A stretch of 64,000 nucleotides of DNA, taken from Stenomitos rutilans HA7619-LM2 (GTDB lineage Bacteria; Cyanobacteriota; Cyanobacteriia; Leptolyngbyales; Leptolyngbyaceae). A program made the translations under genes and the position numbers. Positions 53,401-62,363 of the stretch are shown one piece after another. The first letter of the stretch is position 1. Each line of letters begins with the position of its first letter. Location: assembly GCA_019358945.1 (NCBI GenBank), contig JAHHIE010000002.1:186001-250000 (forward strand), in the 5' to 3' direction. The notes beneath the pieces are model-generated. The model did no database searches. It was given only the letters and a program-made list of their open reading frames with translations, and had not been told where the DNA came from.

Positions 53401-54478
53401 GCAACGGGGTGACAACCTGGTGATTCTGGTGTTTGAGCGCACAAAGACAGGGGATATCATCCAGGGTCTACCTCGGATTGAAGAACTACTTGAAGCGCGT
53501 AAACCGAAAGAAGCCTGTGTACTGGCAGCGCGACCTGGAACGGCTCAGGTGGTATACGGCGATGATGATTCGGTAAAAGTCAAGGTGATTGAAACCGATG
53601 GCGTGATTGCTGAGTACCTCATTGGGCCGGGACAAAACGTGATTGTTTCCGACGGGCAGGAAGTGCTGGCGGCGGAACCCCTGACCGATGGCCCCGCTAA
53701 CCCCCACGAAATTTTGGAGGTCTTCTTCAAATACAGGCGGGAAACCGATGGGGTGCATGATGCGGCTCTGGTGAGCTTGCAGATGGTGCAAACCTTCCTG
53801 GTGAATGAAGTGCAGTCGGTGTATCAGTCTCAAGGGGTTGATATTTCGGACAAGCATATCGAGGTGGTGGTACGCCAGATGACCTCTAAGGCACGGGTGG
53901 ATGATGGCGGTGACACGACCATGCTTCCCGGTGAGTTAGTGGAGCTGTATCAGGTGGAGCAGGTCAACGAAGCAATGGCGATTACGGGTGGTGCGCCTGC
54001 CGAGTATACGCCAGTGCTGCTAGGTATCACGAAGGCATCGCTGAATACTGATAGCTTTATTTCGGCAGCCAGCTTCCAGGAAACCACACGGGTACTCACG
54101 GAAGCGGCGATCGAAGGTAAATCTGACTGGTTGCGCGGTCTGAAGGAAAACGTAATCATTGGACGCTTGATTCCCGCCGGAACTGGCTTCAATGCTTATG
54201 AAGAGCAGAGCAGTCCTGATATTGACCTGTCCTATGACGGCATTGGTGTCTTTGACGATGATGCTGATTTGAAGGATGTTGTACTGGACGATCGCACCGC
54301 TCGTTCCTACGGGCTAGACAGCTTTGACGAACGCCCCAGCTACACCTTTGACAACTTTGGTGTGGGTGCCGCTGATGCAGAGCCATTCTCGCCCATTCTC
54401 GAAGACGACGACCTCATCAGCGATGATGTGGATGATGTGGATGTCGATGATGTTGACATGGATATCGATGACGAATAA
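50486..54478 (+). CDS. rpoC2: RNA polymerase beta-prime subunit C-terminal part
   Basis: A 1,330-residue product. The trigger-loop region ([20 protein letters not shown]), the second zinc site ([24 protein letters not shown]) and the end segments ([13 protein letters not shown]) are clear. The large cyanobacterial insertion (SI3) occupies the middle. The last 60 residues are strongly acidic ([10 protein letters not shown]), as in other cyanobacteria. It starts 90 bases after rpoC1. Length is typical. Confidence 0.97.
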   Translation: MVEQNNQPVFRNRVVDKGQLRKLISWAFTTHGSARTAQMADLLKDLGFRYATRAGVSISVDDLQIPPTKRKLLDAAEETIRATEERYTRGEITEVERFQKVIDTWNGASEELKDEVVRHFRSNNPLNSVYMMAFSGARGNISQVRQLVGMRGLMADPQGEIIDLPIKTNFREGLTVTEYIISSYGARKGLVDTALRTADSGYLTRRLVDVSQDVIIRELDCGTQRGIPVRSMMDGDRVLIPLKNRLLGRVAAEAMVDPVTGDVIVARNEAITDDLAERIGKAKLEEVMVRSPLTCEATRSVCQHCYGWSLAHAHMVDIGEAVGIIAAQSIGEPGTQLTMRTFHTGGVFTGEMARQEKAQFDGTLKFPKKLRTRPYRTRHGEDAYTVESVDANSKLTLDSKDGRQQSFSVLQGATLLVKDGQKVKEGQILAEVPLTGRARKTTEKAAKDVASDMAGEVRFADLVPEEKKDRQGNTTRIAQRGGLVWIRSGEVYNLPPGAEPVVKNGDRIDANGVIAETKLVTEHGGVVRLPADADGKGGREVEIITASVLLDEAKVRAESYQGRDHYLIETQHNQLFSLKATPGTKVTNNQVVAELIDDHYRTQTGGIIKYSGVEVAKRGKAKQGYEVVKGGTLLWIPEEAHEVNKDISLLMVEDGQYVEAGTEVVKDIFCQSNGVVEVTQKNDILREIVIKPGDLHMVDNLDDLITKESILVNPGQTVMAGLTVDELRYAEYVETPEGPAMLLRPVTEFAVPDEPSVPSQDSTNEESGRSIRLRAVQRLPYKDGERVKSVEGLELLKIQLVLEIGQDTPQLAADIELVPDETDPETMRLQLVILESLVIRRDIAADPTQGPTRTRVLVKDSDQIAPGAVVARTEILCKEAGEVQGIREAAEAIRRILVVRAADMLTVTTKGKAPTVNVGDLLVAGSEIASGVTLQESGQVVSVGNAEVTLRHARPYRVSPGAVLHIDDGDLVQRGDNLVILVFERTKTGDIIQGLPRIEELLEARKPKEACVLAARPGTAQVVYGDDDSVKVKVIETDGVIAEYLIGPGQNVIVSDGQEVLAAEPLTDGPANPHEILEVFFKYRRETDGVHDAALVSLQMVQTFLVNEVQSVYQSQGVDISDKHIEVVVRQMTSKARVDDGGDTTMLPGELVELYQVEQVNEAMAITGGAPAEYTPVLLGITKASLNTDSFISAASFQETTRVLTEAAIEGKSDWLRGLKENVIIGRLIPAGTGFNAYEEQSSPDIDLSYDGIGVFDDDADLKDVVLDDRTARSYGLDSFDERPSYTFDNFGVGAADAEPFSPILEDDDLISDDVDDVDVDDVDMDIDDE

Positions 54479-54510
54479 CGCTTGAGTATCTTAAACACTT
54501 ACAGGAATGC

Positions 54511-54534
54511 AGGGGCGCGGTTGACCGCGCCCCT
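54511..54534. terminator. Strong GC hairpin after rpoC2
   Basis: AGGGGCGCGGT (54511-54521) pairs perfectly with ACCGCGCCCCT (54524-54534) across a two-base loop. The following GTGTCGTTT is only weakly T-rich. It may terminate the rpo operon. The sequence also resembles dispersed GGGGCGCGG hairpins found between cyanobacterial genes. Confidence 0.6.
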
Positions 54535-54591
54535 GTGTCGTTTAAATTGAGTGATTAGGAACGCCATCAGAGAGCTAGCGGAGTAGAGTGC

Positions 54592-55635
54592 ATGATCAGA
54601 CCGAACGATCGAGTCGTAATTCTTTTGCATGAAGGTGTGAAAGGCACGCAGGGCAAAACGGGTTTGACGATGCTGCGGTATAGCGAAGCCAAGATTGTAG
54701 CGGTCATCGATCGCGCCACGGCTGGTGCATCAATTTCAGAGCTAACGGGCATTCCGCGAGATGTTCCGATCGTGGCATCAGTGGAGGAAGCCCTGGCGTA
54801 CAAACCCGATGTGCTGGTGATTGGCATTGCGCTTCTGGGTGGTATTTTGCCTGCGGATTGGCAACGGAATGTGCAGCAGGCGATCGCGGCTGGACTGTCA
54901 ATTGTGAACGGCTTACATACGCCTTTAAACCGTGATCCGACCCTTCAGTCACTGCTGAAGCCAGGACAATGGATTTGGGATGTGCGGCAAGAACCACCTG
55001 GTTTAAGCGTGGGTACGGGACAGGCTCGGTTACTGCCTTGCCTGCGAGTGCTAACAGTCGGTACTGATATGAACGTTGGCAAAATGTCTACCAGTCTAGA
55101 GCTTCACCGCGCCTCTCTGAAGCAGGGATTGCGATCGCAATTTCTTGCCTCCGGCCAGACAGGTATGATGATTTCGGGTAGCGGTATCCCACTGGATGCG
55201 ATTCGCGTCGATTTTGCGGCAGGTGCGGTGGAACAATTGGTCATGCAGGCAGGCGACGATCGCGACATCTTGCACATCGAGGGGCAAGGTTCTCTGCTCC
55301 ATCCGGCTTCGACGGCTACGCTGCCCTTAATACGCGGTAGTCAACCGACCCATCTTGTACTGGTGCATCGTGCGGGGCAAACCCATATTCGCAATGCCCC
55401 ACATGTAGCAATTCCGCCCCTTCCTGGTGTCGTGCAACTTTATGAAACAGTCGCTGTGGCCGCAGGAGCCTTTGCCCCTGCACGGGTAGCCGCGATCGCT
55501 CTGAACACTGCTCACCTGCCCACGCATGAGGCGCAACAAGCGGTCGAGCAGGTGCAGCAGGACACCCAATTGCCCTGCACCGATCCAGTCCGGTTGGGTG
55601 CGAAGCTATTACTCGATGCCATTGTAAAGCCGTGA
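54592..55635 (+). CDS. DUF1611-family protein (DgcN-like)
   Basis: A 347-residue protein with a P-loop-like segment, VGTDMNVGKMSTSLELH, in the second half and an N-terminal NAD-like Rossmann region (KIVAVIDRATAGASISELTG). The family includes DgcN, a D-glutamate N-acetyltransferase acting with DgcA in D-amino acid catabolism; most members are uncharacterised. It overlaps the AdoMet-decarboxylase-like gene by four bases (GTGA), so the two are translationally coupled. Confidence 0.8.
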   Translation: MIRPNDRVVILLHEGVKGTQGKTGLTMLRYSEAKIVAVIDRATAGASISELTGIPRDVPIVASVEEALAYKPDVLVIGIALLGGILPADWQRNVQQAIAAGLSIVNGLHTPLNRDPTLQSLLKPGQWIWDVRQEPPGLSVGTGQARLLPCLRVLTVGTDMNVGKMSTSLELHRASLKQGLRSQFLASGQTGMMISGSGIPLDAIRVDFAAGAVEQLVMQAGDDRDILHIEGQGSLLHPASTATLPLIRGSQPTHLVLVHRAGQTHIRNAPHVAIPPLPGVVQLYETVAVAAGAFAPARVAAIALNTAHLPTHEAQQAVEQVQQDTQLPCTDPVRLGAKLLLDAIVKP

Positions 55636-55991
55636 TCCGATCGCACCATTTCTCAGCCATCCTACCGATCACAGAGGCGATCGCCCACAGCACCACGGAC
55701 GATCTGCTGGCTTTGCTCAAGGACTGTGTTTTGGCAGCGGACTTAACGGCTGTAGCAGAGGCCACAGCAACGTTTTCGCCGCAGGGTGTTTCGGCTGTGC
55801 TGCTGTTAGAAGAGTCTCACGTCGCGCTGCATCTCTGGTTTGAATGCCGTCAGGCGACGGTGGATATTCACGTTTGTGATTATCATCAGGACAATCGCCT
55901 CAAGGCTGAAACACTGGCAGAGCAGCTAGCGATCGCGCTTTCAGGTAGCCGTGATCGCGTTCATTGGCACTCTTTAGAAGTGATGGGATAA
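55632..55991 (+). CDS. S-adenosylmethionine decarboxylase-like protein (SpeD/SpeH-type)
   Basis: A 119-residue protein with a GTG start in the GTGA overlap. The motif SAVLLLEESHVALHLWFE matches the cleavage and active-site region of prokaryotic AdoMet decarboxylases (Glu-Ser-His, with the Ser becoming the pyruvoyl group), followed by ATVDIHVCDYH with the active-site Cys. AdoMetDC supplies aminopropyl groups for spermidine; relatives also decarboxylate arginine or ornithine. Length is typical for the short prokaryotic type. Confidence 0.85.
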   Translation: MIRSHHFSAILPITEAIAHSTTDDLLALLKDCVLAADLTAVAEATATFSPQGVSAVLLLEESHVALHLWFECRQATVDIHVCDYHQDNRLKAETLAEQLAIALSGSRDRVHWHSLEVMG

Positions 55992-56086
55992 GTCATAACA
56001 TCCTTGAGCGAAACAGGTTTGATGGGAGTAAAAGCTGGCGACTGACCGCTTTGAAAGCGCATTGGTTTGTTTAGGGGCTGCAAAAT

Positions 56087-56707
56087 CTATTGACTCTCAC
56101 CGTCGATCGCCAACTCAGCCGCAAAATCTTGCCGCTTAGTGTAACGGTATGGGCCAAGTACGGCTCCCCAGGTTGCCTTCTGCGTCACGATGTCAATGCC
56201 CTTATCGTAGCTTTCAAAGGTATCAGGACTGGCTGCAAACCCAAGCTGCACCTGCGCTTTGTTGCCCTGGTAGGAGAAGAAGCATTGGCAATCTGGCATC
56301 GGTTGTGCGATGAAGCGATCGCCCCCAAACTGTGGGGTAATTTGCAGCAGACACCCCGGCAAGAACTCAATTTGCTCCAAAGTGATTGTGTTGAGAACGT
56401 CCGGCTTTAACCCTGCCCCTTTGACAGCCGATGGATCTTTAAAGGCATAATACTGCGCTTGTAGGGGTGCTTGAGAAGCATTGGTTTGCATCAGGCGAAT
56501 GAGACGCTGACGATACGGCTGATCGGGATTGATAACATTTGCCTGCTCAGCAAAGAGGGTCAAACTATCTTCACGAAACAGTGGCACAGGCCGTTGCCAC
56601 AAGCGTAGGTGAACAAACCAGACAGAGTCTGCGATCGCCTGTTCGCGGTTATCAAACTCACCCGCCATCCAGCGAGCCAACGTGACGAGAGTAGGGTTAT
56701 GAGGCAT
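56087..56707 (-). CDS. cpcT: Phycobiliprotein chromophore lyase, CpcT/CpeT family
   Basis: 206 residues from ATG 56707 (MPHNPTLVTLARWMAGEF), preferred over the longer frame starting at 56824, whose N-terminus overlaps the Fur gene. Motifs: WMAGEFDNREQAI, FVHLRLWQRPVPLF, LYAEQAN-type region (LTLFAEQANVI) and PYRQRLIRL. The family attaches bilins to the beta-subunit Cys of phycocyanin (CpcT) or phycoerythrin (CpeT); I cannot tell which of the two. It ends the operon with the Fur gene, 10 bases apart. Confidence 0.88.
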   Translation of the reverse strand: MPHNPTLVTLARWMAGEFDNREQAIADSVWFVHLRLWQRPVPLFREDSLTLFAEQANVINPDQPYRQRLIRLMQTNASQAPLQAQYYAFKDPSAVKGAGLKPDVLNTITLEQIEFLPGCLLQITPQFGGDRFIAQPMPDCQCFFSYQGNKAQVQLGFAASPDTFESYDKGIDIVTQKATWGAVLGPYRYTKRQDFAAELAIDGESQ

Positions 56708-56717
56708 GTTCCAGCTT

Positions 56718-57164
56718 TTACGTTTCTGGCATGTTGCGATAGCCGTAAAAGTCAATGTGGTAATCAGTAATACGCACGCCAGTTTGCTGCTCAATCTGCT
56801 GTAAGAGTGCTTCTGGTAGCTCAATGTGAACGTCTAAGATTTGGTCGGTGTCTAAACAGTTAACGTGGCTATGCGAATCACTAATGTTGCCATAGAGCCG
56901 TCCGTCTGAGCGCTCTACACATTCAATAATGCCATGCTCAGACAGCGCTTCAAGATTTTGATAAACCGATGTGTGACCAATCTCTTTACCCTGCCGATTG
57001 AGCCGATTGTAGATTTCTCTAGCTGCCAGGTGCTCTTTTTCTTGCCACAGCAACTCAAGAATAAAACGCCGTTGACGGCTCAACCGCATCCCCAGAGATT
57101 GACAACGTTCCAGCGCGTCCTCTAGAGATCGAATTGGTTTTATCGTTGCCACATCATTCTGCAT
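56718..57164 (-). CDS. Fur-family transcriptional regulator (FurC/PerR-like)
   Basis: A 148-residue winged-helix repressor: HTH region MRLSRQRRFILELLW, LAAREIYNRLNRQGKEI, GHTSVYQNLEALSEHG, then wing and HSHVNC metal region. It lacks the usual CxxC pairs of Fur and Zur, with only one Cys in this region. That pattern matches my recollection of the cyanobacterial FurC/PerR group, which senses peroxide. It precedes cpcT by 10 bases, so phycobilisome maturation might be redox- or metal-linked (inference). Confidence 0.82.
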   Translation of the reverse strand: MQNDVATIKPIRSLEDALERCQSLGMRLSRQRRFILELLWQEKEHLAAREIYNRLNRQGKEIGHTSVYQNLEALSEHGIIECVERSDGRLYGNISDSHSHVNCLDTDQILDVHIELPEALLQQIEQQTGVRITDYHIDFYGYRNMPET

Positions 57165-57732
57165 ATTGAACGCTCTCAGCTCACATACACGACCCCATTG
57201 CCTACATTCCGTCAGTTTCCAACTGTATCAAAGGTCTAGTTTGCTAAAGTGCCCGCATTCAAGAGCGACAGAACTTTAGAGTTCACACATAGTTACCGAC
57301 TTTATAGCAATGATCCACAAAGCCTAAACTTCCAGCAACCTGACCCAGAATGACCCCTGTAAGCGTCGCTACATACAGTTGTATCATACCCTAACACAAA
57401 CTCGCTACAACTTTGCTTTAGTTTGGAGTTGAGGCCGCTATCTGCGGTCAGCGGAGAAGTTTTGAGTTTTAAGTTTTGAGTTTTGAGTGGAAGAGCAGTC
57501 AGCTAACCCTTCGGGAAGCTAAGCTACAGCGGTCAGCGGTCAGCTTTCATCCCATTTCCATTTAATTGGGCGACAGATCAAGAACCTCAAAGAGTGATAG
57601 GACAGGGCTTCTGTAACTCAAAACTCAAAACTCAAAACTGGTATCACCTTCTGCCTTCTGCCCTCTCCCCTTTCCCTCTGTCCTCGCTTACTAGACAATA
57701 GAGAAAGAGATGTTATCGAAGTGCCAGGGTTT
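57165..57732. other. Intergenic region with heptad and hexad repeats
   Basis: About 570 bases without a gene. It contains TTTTGAG heptads (57459-57487), GCGGTCA repeats near 57440 and 57530, their complement AAAACTC (57615-57639) and pyrimidine-rich CTTCTGCC repeats around 57650. The opposing heptads could fold into a stem about 150 bases long. Confidence 0.6.
57459..57639. repeat. Opposed heptad repeats (TTTTGAG / AAAACTC)
   Basis: Four TTTTGAG-like units at 57459-57487 face three to four AAAACTC units at 57615-57639. They are reverse complements, giving a long hairpin with a 127-base loop. The same unit occurs near 33290. Confidence 0.7.
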
Positions 57733-58359
57733 ATGAGCGTTTTGCAATTCCATTGGTCAGGTTTGACGATCGCAGGGAGCCAAACGGTTGCTCGATGGCA
57801 GAAAGATTTAGACCGATTGCTGCGACGATCAGGGGGCATCCTGGTGATGGTAATCTGCCTGGTTTTACTGGGAGCATCGCCAGCGTTGGCAGGCTTGAAG
57901 GATGATCGATATGATGGCGAAATTTTCACCCTTTATGCTGGGAATGGTTCGCTGGTGCCACCGAAATTCACCTTAGGAGAGGCGTTAAAGCGCGATCGGC
58001 CAGCAATGCTAGTGCTGTATCTGGATGACAGTAGTGATTGCAAGGCTTATACAGCCGTTGTTTCGCAAGTGCAAGCCTATTACGGGAAAGCAGCCGATCT
58101 CTTACCTATACGGGTTGATAGCATCCCAACCAAGACTACTTATGCAGCTACAGAACCTGGGCATTACTACAAAGGGTTGGTACCGCAGACGATTTTATTC
58201 GATGCCACTGGCAAAGTGGTACTGGATGAGGCGGGCGTTGTTCCTTTCGAGACGCTAGATACAAAACTTCGTGAGGTCTTTGACTTGCTACCTCGAACGG
58301 AAACACTTGAGCTGAAACGCAGACAGGTGAATGAAGTGACGACAGAATTGGCGAGGTGA
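57733..58359 (+). CDS. Thioredoxin-fold protein, photosystem I accumulation factor homologue
   Basis: 208 residues from ATG 57733 (MSVLQFHWSGLTIAG). A membrane anchor lies near residues 40-58 (GGILVMVICLVLLGASPALAG), then a soluble thioredoxin-like domain without a CxxC (YLDDSSDCKAY; PTKTTYAATEPGHYYKGLVPQ). The end RTETLELKRRQVNEVTTEL is conserved in cyanobacterial proteins annotated as thylakoid membrane photosystem I accumulation factors. The single Cys means it is unlikely to be a disulfide oxidoreductase. Role in PSI assembly is by family name only. Confidence 0.75.
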   Translation: MSVLQFHWSGLTIAGSQTVARWQKDLDRLLRRSGGILVMVICLVLLGASPALAGLKDDRYDGEIFTLYAGNGSLVPPKFTLGEALKRDRPAMLVLYLDDSSDCKAYTAVVSQVQAYYGKAADLLPIRVDSIPTKTTYAATEPGHYYKGLVPQTILFDATGKVVLDEAGVVPFETLDTKLREVFDLLPRTETLELKRRQVNEVTTELAR

Positions 58360-58479
58360 GAGGTAGGGAAGGCAGAGGGTAGAGGTTAGAAGGCAAAAGG
58401 TAAAAGGCAAAAGAGGGCATTTGGAGTGAGGCTTAACAATTGACAGGCAAGATCACAACTCTTTCTACTCAATCAACCC

Positions 58480-58968
58480 ATGCAGACTGGGGCTGAGTTT
58501 GATGCGACTGGGCACTACCGTTACTTGCTTTGGCGATCGTGGAATGAGCAGGCTGCCAGGGTGGGCTTTGTGATGCTTAATCCCAGTCGGGCCGATGCGG
58601 TTGTGAATGATCCAACGATTCGTCGTTGTCTGGGCTTTGCGCGATCGTGGGGCTTTGGGGCGCTAGACGTGGTTAATCTTTTTGCCTACTGCACGGCTCA
58701 ACCCAAAGAACTGCGCCAAGTGGCCGATCCGGTTGGGCATGAGAACGATCGCTATTTGGCCCAATTGGCACAGCGAGTAGACCGGATTGTGCTGGCCTGG
58801 GGCAATGACGGCTGTTTACAGTCACGTGATCGCGCAGTAATGGCGTTGTGGAGCGATCGCACACCCGTTTACTGCCTAGGCATCACGAAGCGGGGACAAC
58901 CGCAGCACCCGCTTTACCTCCGACGTGATATCCAACTGATGCCGTGGCTTCAGTCTGTCTCTAGCTGA
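58480..58968 (+). CDS. DUF1643 domain protein
   Basis: A 162-residue protein with the DUF1643 signature: YRYLLWRSWNEQAARVGFVMLNPS, ADAVVNDPTIRRCLGFARSWG, VVNLFAYCTAQPKEL and IVLAWGNDG. DUF1643 proteins are widespread and uncharacterised, sometimes carried on mobile elements. It converges on the DUF3352 gene with a 19-base overlap at the 3' ends. Confidence 0.85.
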   Translation: MQTGAEFDATGHYRYLLWRSWNEQAARVGFVMLNPSRADAVVNDPTIRRCLGFARSWGFGALDVVNLFAYCTAQPKELRQVADPVGHENDRYLAQLAQRVDRIVLAWGNDGCLQSRDRAVMALWSDRTPVYCLGITKRGQPQHPLYLRRDIQLMPWLQSVSS

Positions 58969-60782
58969 ACGAACGCACCGCCACGCTGCACTCCAGACTG
59001 GCTGCCGTAGCTGCTGATGGTGAGCGATCGCAAGCGGTCAAAGAACGGCTTGCCTGCTAACTCAATGACTTTCACAACTGGGAATTGTTGTTCAAGAAGC
59101 GACTGGCTAGCAGCCCAATCCAGATACAGGTAGCCGTTGTTGGGCTGTAATAGAGAGTTGGTTGCCTGCTTGAAGGCGTCACGCTTTAACAGTGAACGAT
59201 CGACCGCTTTGAGCGCACTGTCCATTGCAGCAACGGACGTTGTAAAGAGGTCATAGTTGCCAACCGATGCATGGACTCCTTGCACCTCGGCTTGAAGATT
59301 CAGTGGTTGGGAAGCGCGTTTGACCGCTGCTGTTAAACGTGTCCAGGCTGAAACGGTGCGATCGCCAAGGGTCAAGGGGCCAACGGTTAAGCCATGCTGT
59401 TGGGCGAGAACATCAAGCTGCGCGATCGCCTGTTGCCCTATTTCTGTCTGTGGACGTTGAGTCGCGAAGATCCATTCGGGACGCAGCAGACCATCAGCGC
59501 CAATTCTATCTGGAGGCAGCAGAGCCAGAGCATATTCACCTTTGACCCAGCTAAACACATCTGTGGTTAGGTTAACCTGCCAGCGAGTTTGCAGATCTTG
59601 TAGCGGCTGCTGAATGAGTTGAGAGGCCGTTTCATAGGGTGCCAGACCCTTTGTAAGTTGTGACCACTGCCGATCGAGGTCTTGCCCAGACGCAACCAGT
59701 GAACTGTTGATGGGGATGTATTGCAAAGCACCCACTGGTTGGGACAGAGATGGTAAAGCTGTTGCGGCTCCATCAGGGGAAAGTAAAGCTGTTTCAGCTA
59801 TGAGTCCCTGCGGGCTAAGGGTAAAGCCAGCGATTAAAGCTTGCTTCAGCAAAGATGACTCATCATCCACGATCGTCGTCTGCACCACTTTTAGCAATTG
59901 GCCTGGGTTTTTCGTCGGAAACTCACGCTCTAAAAACTGAGTGAATTTGGGTACGTTGACGAACGTGAGTCCGATACGGGGTTGGGTTAGTGACTTGATC
60001 GCGCGCATAAAGAGCTTTGCTGGCTCAAGACTGAGGTCAGGAGCCTGAACGTTATTGATTGCCTCGCGTAGCACTTTTGGGTGGTTGGCAAACAGAATAA
60101 ATCGATCGCCTACAGCAGCACTCGCTAACGTAGGCGTGGGAGCTACAGTAGCAGGTGGTTTTGGCGGTTCAAGCTGTAAACGATAGTTCGAGGGCTTAGG
60201 TTTACGTGGAGTCGCTTTAGAATCAAGCTCAATCGCTGGAGCGTTCGCCGCAATGATCTTCACCCCTTTGTATTGCTCAAAAACCAGATCGCTTCCTGCA
60301 ATCGCCCGCTTCTGCCAGAACAATTCCAGGAACTCTCGCGATTTTTGCGGATCTTGGGTGGCGATCGCAGCCAGATATCCCGGCTGCTGACCATTCGCTG
60401 CATCATAATCCAGATCCAGGGCCGTTACAGCCAGCGTAATTTCTTGCCCTAGCCAGGGTTGAATATCTCGCTCGTACTCCATCCCTGTCGTTGCTAGCAG
60501 ACTTTGCTTCAACTGGTTTAGCTCTTCTCGCATCTGACGGCGTTTTGCGAGTGGAGTTAATACTATTTGAGCCGTTTCTAGCTGATCAGGATTGATCAAC
60601 AGCGACACCATAGCAGGGGCCTGCCTGGGTAGAAACAGCGCTGCACCAGGAATTGCTTGCAATTCGCCGTTTAACAGACGTGCAGGATTACTGGCAACTA
60701 ACCAGTAGAAGCCGCCAGCACTGAGCAACAGCAACACCAAGACAACGACAGACAAAAAGAGAAAGAGCGAACGGAGCTTCAT
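58950..60782 (-). CDS. DUF3352 domain protein, membrane anchored
   Basis: A 610-residue protein with an N-terminal transmembrane segment (LFLFLSVVVLVLLLLSAGGFYWL) and a long extracytoplasmic part. The conserved DUF3352 features are FLPRQAPAMVSLLINPD, WLGQEITLAV, YLAAIATQDPQKSREFLE and VSLSQPVGALQYIP-type (LSQPVGALQYIPINSSLVA). Function is unknown; the family is found in most cyanobacteria. Confidence 0.88.
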   Translation of the reverse strand: MKLRSLFLFLSVVVLVLLLLSAGGFYWLVASNPARLLNGELQAIPGAALFLPRQAPAMVSLLINPDQLETAQIVLTPLAKRRQMREELNQLKQSLLATTGMEYERDIQPWLGQEITLAVTALDLDYDAANGQQPGYLAAIATQDPQKSREFLELFWQKRAIAGSDLVFEQYKGVKIIAANAPAIELDSKATPRKPKPSNYRLQLEPPKPPATVAPTPTLASAAVGDRFILFANHPKVLREAINNVQAPDLSLEPAKLFMRAIKSLTQPRIGLTFVNVPKFTQFLEREFPTKNPGQLLKVVQTTIVDDESSLLKQALIAGFTLSPQGLIAETALLSPDGAATALPSLSQPVGALQYIPINSSLVASGQDLDRQWSQLTKGLAPYETASQLIQQPLQDLQTRWQVNLTTDVFSWVKGEYALALLPPDRIGADGLLRPEWIFATQRPQTEIGQQAIAQLDVLAQQHGLTVGPLTLGDRTVSAWTRLTAAVKRASQPLNLQAEVQGVHASVGNYDLFTTSVAAMDSALKAVDRSLLKRDAFKQATNSLLQPNNGYLYLDWAASQSLLEQQFPVVKVIELAGKPFFDRLRSLTISSYGSQSGVQRGGAFVQLETD

Positions 60783-61059
60783 GAGATCACTGTTGCTAAC
60801 AGGCAGGAGCGTAAAAACAGTCCAGCATCATTATCCTGTAGTGCGTGCATCTTCTCCGCGATCGAGCGACCGCGTTTCTCAGCGTCTTGGCCTTAAAGGA
60901 TGAAGAACTGTTGGGCTGCTTTAGATCATCGATGAGGCAATAGCTCGAAGATTATCTGTCAATTTTTAGGGTTGAGTTACCTTAAGGTTATCGATGAGGC
61001 AGAGAAGGTGAAGCTGATGCTAAGTTGAGTTCTGTGAAGTATTAGCGATATACAGACCA

Positions 61060-61539
61060 GTGATTGAGATTAGACCAATCCAGCAACATCAGATCGAACA
61101 AGCCAAGCAAATTGTTACGGCAGTTTCCCTAGAAATCTGGCAGGGTGTACTGACCAAAGAGGATGTGAGTCGCTATGATTCAATGTCCGATATCGAGAAT
61201 GTGCGATCGCATTATTTCAACAACTGTGGTACGTTTTTGGTCCTGGTCGATGATAAACAAGTTGTGGGTACTGGGGCGATTCGGCGACTCGATGATGAAA
61301 TCTGTGAACTCAAGCGAATGTGGTTTCTAAAAGAGTATCGAGGACAGGGATTTGGCTGGAAGATGGCTCAAATGCTCTTCGATTTTGCACGGCAGGCAGG
61401 ATATCGGAAAGTCAGACTTGATTTGGCTAACGATGAGCGGCAACCACAAGCGCTCAAGCTCTATAGAAATCTTGGTTTTTACTCAATTGAACGGTATAAC
61501 GATAGCGCGTGCACTGTGTTCATGGAAAAGGTTCTGTAA
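61060..61539 (+). CDS. GNAT-family acetyltransferase
   Basis: A 159-residue enzyme with a GTG start (MIEIRPIQQHQIEQAKQI, M from GTG). The acetyl-CoA loop is WFLKEYRGQGFGWKMAQMLF, followed by RLDLANDERQPQALKLYRNLGFY. Substrate is not predictable. It follows the DUF3352 gene head-to-head. Confidence 0.85.
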   Translation: MIEIRPIQQHQIEQAKQIVTAVSLEIWQGVLTKEDVSRYDSMSDIENVRSHYFNNCGTFLVLVDDKQVVGTGAIRRLDDEICELKRMWFLKEYRGQGFGWKMAQMLFDFARQAGYRKVRLDLANDERQPQALKLYRNLGFYSIERYNDSACTVFMEKVL

Positions 61540-61589
61540 CAGCAGAATCAGGAAGGGTAGCTAAGCAGCCTAACCGATTAGCAACCAGC

Positions 61590-61690
61590 CGTCAGCGGTC
61601 AGCCCTTCGCCCTTTGCCTTCTGTCTTCTGCCCTCTGCCTTTTGCTATACAATCAAAAGCAGCTCGCGTGCATCCTACTCTCCACCCCAC
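61590..61690. repeat. Pyrimidine-rich CTTCTGCC tract between genes
   Basis: CCTTTGCC, CTTCTGTC, CTTCTGCC and CTCTGCC units lie in tandem before the rhodanese gene. The same kind of tract occurs at about 57648-57680, and its purine complement (GGCAAAAGG) at 58362-58420. They form a dispersed family of low-complexity intergenic sequences. Confidence 0.6.
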
Positions 61691-61702
61691 TCCCCACTTC
61701 CA

Positions 61703-62059
61703 ATGCCCGCCTCCTTTAGCCAACCCATTCCCCAAATTAGCGTTACAGAGTTAAAACAGCTTCTGGAGGCGGCCTCTGACGATGTGCAGTTTGTGGATGT
61801 CCGAGAAGCGAATGAGTTGGCGATCGCCAAGTTAGAAGGCTTTGAGCATTTGCCCTTAAGCGCCTTTGGTGAATGGTCGCAAACCATTCAAACGCGGCTT
61901 GATCCACAAAAGGAGACGATCGTGCTCTGTCATCACGGAGTCCGCTCAGCCCAGATGTGTCAGTGGTTACAGACTCAGGGGTTTGTGCACGTCAAAAACG
62001 TGGTCGGTGGAATTGATGCCTACGCCCACGTCGTAGATCGTTCAGTGCCACAGTATTGA
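61703..62059 (+). CDS. Rhodanese-like protein
   Basis: A 118-residue single rhodanese domain: opening ISVTELKQLLEA, FVDVREANELAIAKL, VLCHHGVRSAQMCQW (active-site Cys in CHHGVRSA), VKNVVGGIDAYAH. Sulfurtransferases of this size move sulfane sulfur or act as phosphatase-like folds. The active-site Cys is intact. Confidence 0.9.
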   Translation: MPASFSQPIPQISVTELKQLLEAASDDVQFVDVREANELAIAKLEGFEHLPLSAFGEWSQTIQTRLDPQKETIVLCHHGVRSAQMCQWLQTQGFVHVKNVVGGIDAYAHVVDRSVPQY

Positions 62060-62363
62060 CGCGATCGTCACCTTTTTAATCGCCACCTTCTCACGAGAAG
62101 CAGGTCAGGCTTGCGGCGACCCTAGCAATAGAAGCTGTAGGGCTAGAAACGTTAGCTTCGTAAAGATTTAGTAGTTTCGTTGCGTCTGCTACGAGTCAGG
62201 CTGATACGTAAGGTGAAGATAAAGCATCCGCTATTGTAGGTGACAGCGCTTAAACTTTAATTAAGGCTCCTAATCTTTTAATCATCGCGGCTATTCTTTA
62301 GGGCTGGTGCATCAACGGTCAGTAGCAGCCATCCTTTTCACCCTTCATATCTGCGCATTTAGA
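62060..62363. other. Intergenic region upstream of hrcA
   Basis: About 300 bases. I searched for the CIRCE operator (TTAGCACTC-N9-GAGTGCTAA) recognised by HrcA and did not find it here. Nothing else was recognised. Confidence 0.5.
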
